DNA of 64,000 nucleotides from an uncultured Amylibacter sp. (GTDB taxonomy: Bacteria; Pseudomonadota; Alphaproteobacteria; Rhodobacterales; Rhodobacteraceae). Positions 62,611 through 64,000 of the stretch are shown one piece after another (positions within the stretch are counted from its first letter, which is position 1; each line of letters starts with the position of its first letter). Position numbers and translations under genes: made by a program. The notes beneath the pieces are model-generated. The model was given only the letters and a program-made list of their open reading frames with translations, was not told where the DNA came from and ran no database searches. Where the stretch lies: NCBI GenBank assembly GCA_943846615.1, contig OX044354.1:996359-1060358 (forward strand), given 5' to 3'.

Positions 62611-63525
62611 ATGACACGGGCACCCGTAACCTTGGGCGAGAAATTGGCGGTAAAACCTGTTGCCGCGCCAAAGCCGCAGCGCAACCACATCAACACATCC
62701 ACCCCCAGACCAGTATCGAAACAACCATCCAAGTTTCGCGCGCGGATCAAGGACATGTTTCTGGCAGGTCTGGCAATGACATTATTGACGATCACAGCCG
62801 CAATTCCGTTGTGGTGGTGGGTGACTGGGGCAATCTGGTCTGGGGTATCGATATTAATTGCGATGAGCGTTCCCTTAATTTTATGGATTCTTGTGGTGCG
62901 TGCGCGCAATGCAACCAGCCCTGTATCGAATACGCGAAATTGGCCCGTGGCGGAACCGACAAGCAATAGAACGTCTGGGCTGTTCAGCAAAACCAAATCC
63001 CCGCAGATGGCCAAGCAGCATTCCCTGCTGGCGAATGATCGCCAAGGGTTCATGGCGGCGATGCGGTTGGATGCCAAGACCGCGATTTTTGATGGCAGTA
63101 ATGTTTATCACTTTGGCAATGATCATGGTTTGGATGCACAGCCGTTGGGCATGTTGGCGCATCGTCTGCGTGACGAGGGGTATCGGATTGTTTGTTTCTT
63201 CGATGCGAATATTTATCATCGGCTGCATGAACACGGTGCTTTTCCCAAGGATACCCGCCATAGTATCGAAATTTTGAATGACGTTTTCGGTCTGGCCGCG
63301 AACGAGGTTTATGTGGTTCCCAGCGGCGTTCAGGCGGATCGCTATATTTTGAATACGCTAAAGCACCTGCCGATTTCATTTGCGGTAACCAACGATCAGT
63401 TTCGTGATTATGCCAAACAATATCCAGATGTGATGAAGGGGCAGTGGCGCAAAGGCGTGGTGATTTCAAATGGCGAGTTGCGGTTAAAGCAGCACAAACT
63501 GCAAACGCCGATCAAGATGGATTAG
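62611..63525 (+). CDS. membrane-anchored NYN/PIN-type (Zc3h12a-like) ribonuclease
   Basis: The 304-residue protein has a basic, Pro-rich N-terminus, two transmembrane helices (about 50-72 and 74-96), a linker to about 145, and a PIN-like nuclease domain: I-F-D-G-S-N-V-Y (first Asp), V-C-F-F-D-A-N-I-Y, V-P-S-G-V-Q-A-D-R-Y-I and V-T-N-D-Q-F-R-D-Y with the acidic metal-binding residues all present. Zc3h12a-like NYN domains cleave RNA. The C-terminus is cytosolic by the positive-inside rule, so it would act on RNA at the membrane. Confidence 0.85.
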   Translation: MTRAPVTLGEKLAVKPVAAPKPQRNHINTSTPRPVSKQPSKFRARIKDMFLAGLAMTLLTITAAIPLWWWVTGAIWSGVSILIAMSVPLILWILVVRARNATSPVSNTRNWPVAEPTSNRTSGLFSKTKSPQMAKQHSLLANDRQGFMAAMRLDAKTAIFDGSNVYHFGNDHGLDAQPLGMLAHRLRDEGYRIVCFFDANIYHRLHEHGAFPKDTRHSIEILNDVFGLAANEVYVVPSGVQADRYILNTLKHLPISFAVTNDQFRDYAKQYPDVMKGQWRKGVVISNGELRLKQHKLQTPIKMD

Positions 63526-63737
63526 CTGCTTAGATACCCACCAACCAATGACAAAAACGCACCAACATGCACAATCATGATTGCGCGGTCCTTCCACATC
63601 ACACCCACGGCAAACCAAAGCGCGATACCAACCACGAAAGCCGCGATGTTCCACGGTACAATATTCATTCCCGTCAGACCGTAACCGATCAATTGGATCA
63701 CGGTTGCGATCCATTTTACCACATCGACACGTTTCAT
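63522..63737 (-). CDS. small membrane protein, two to three TM segments
   Basis: The product of 71 residues (from the ATG at 63737, M-K-R-V-D-V-V-K-W) or 74 (from 63746, overlapping the upstream stop by 8 nt) is mostly hydrophobic: I-A-T-V-I-Q-L-I-G-Y-G-L-T, P-W-N-I-A-A-F-V-V-G-I-A-L-W-F and I-M-I-V-H-V-G-A-F-L-S-L-V. I recognise a recurring roseobacter family without known function. It follows the thioredoxin-like gene. Confidence 0.7.
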   Translation of the reverse strand: MKRVDVVKWIATVIQLIGYGLTGMNIVPWNIAAFVVGIALWFAVGVMWKDRAIMIVHVGAFLSLVGGYLSS

Positions 63738-63738
63738 A

Positions 63739-64000
63739 TTATGCATCTCGCCATTTGATAGAACAACCCATGGAAGGTGTTTGTTTTCCCGGCCCCTGCC
63801 CCGTTTCGCCGATTTGCACCATCGCATCCAACAACTCATTCATGTTGCCACGGTATTGCAATTCACCGGTCGCGTTGAACCCGAAAAAATCGGGTGTGCA
63901 GACAGCGCCGTATGCCTGACCGACCGCCTGATCGTGATCCACCAGATAGGGAAACTGAAATCCGCTTTGGTGTGCGAGAAGTTTCATGTTTTCGGGACTG
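63739..64000 (-). CDS. thioredoxin-fold (peroxiredoxin-like) protein, 5' truncated by window edge
   Basis: The frame is open to the right edge; the last codons read S-P-E-N-M-K-L-L. The visible 86 residues contain F-P-Y-L-V-D-H-D-Q-A-V-G-Q-A-Y-G-A-V-C-T-P-D-F-F-G (cis-Pro region), and end P-S-M-G-C-S-I-K-W, the C-terminus of AhpC/TSA-like thioredoxin family proteins. The active-site Cys region is outside the window. The ATG at 63987 is internal. Confidence 0.8.
   Translation of the reverse strand, partial: SPENMKLLAHQSGFQFPYLVDHDQAVGQAYGAVCTPDFFGFNATGELQYRGNMNELLDAMVQIGETGQGPGKQTPSMGCSIKWRDA

Overview
The window looks like chromosomal DNA of a Rhodobacterales (Roseobacter-group) alphaproteobacterium of moderate G+C. 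Supporting this are an aapJQMP amino-acid transporter, divergent hemC/hemE, a dnaX-ybaB-recR cluster next to the 4.5S RNA gene, an ATP12-type F1 assembly factor, a LuxI whose N-terminus is of the roseobacter type, and an alphaproteobacterial spc/alpha ribosomal cluster. Everything here is read from sequence and family knowledge; no search was run.

Layout. 1-1.7 kb: end of a TlpA-like gene, a CAP-domain protein and a methyltransferase. 1.75-10.75 kb: an integrated element of about 9.0 kb bounded by 19-bp direct repeats, the right one being the 3' end of an intact tRNA-Leu(UAA) gene. It carries a P4-type integrase, an AlpA-like regulator, a compact coupled module ending in a replication-initiator-like protein and an XRE-type regulator, and a cargo half (DUF4236 protein, two small membrane proteins, a ClpP-fold secreted protein, a lipoprotein). 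It has no structural phage genes and resembles a satellite or genomic island. 10.8-20.9 kb: hemC, hemE, EamA permease, TraB-like protein, recR, ybaB, dnaX, 4.5S RNA, nudC, pheA and a membrane cytochrome c. 21-26.7 kb: yejABEF-like peptide importer. 26.8-31.2 kb: tRNA-Arg, an IS3-family remnant, tRNA-Trp, an animal-type haem peroxidase and a tuf gene with two single-base frameshifts. 31.2-37.2 kb: a Cys-repeat exported protein, an M48 protease, a DUF898 protein and parC. 37.4-41.9 kb: aapPMQJ. 42.3-48.2 kb: ATP12, RluC/D synthase, crcB, M20 amidohydrolase, rarA and a luxI/luxR quorum-sensing pair. 48.4-60.1 kb: rplQ, rpoA, rpsK, rpsM, an unknown gene, adk, secY, rplO, two small unrelated genes, rpmD to rpmC. 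60.3-64 kb: XRE-cupin regulator, fasciclin protein, TIGR02466 oxygenase-like protein, membrane NYN ribonuclease, and two genes at the right edge.

How it works together. Most of the window is housekeeping: haem synthesis, replication and repair, protein export, translation and nutrient uptake. The variable parts are the tRNA-Leu element, the tuf/tRNA-Trp neighbourhood (rearranged, with an IS scar and indels), the genes inserted into the ribosomal cluster, and the operator-rich spacer between the XRE-cupin gene and the fasciclin gene. The best candidate for an undescribed system is the envelope-directed cargo of the element (about 6.5-10.0 kb).
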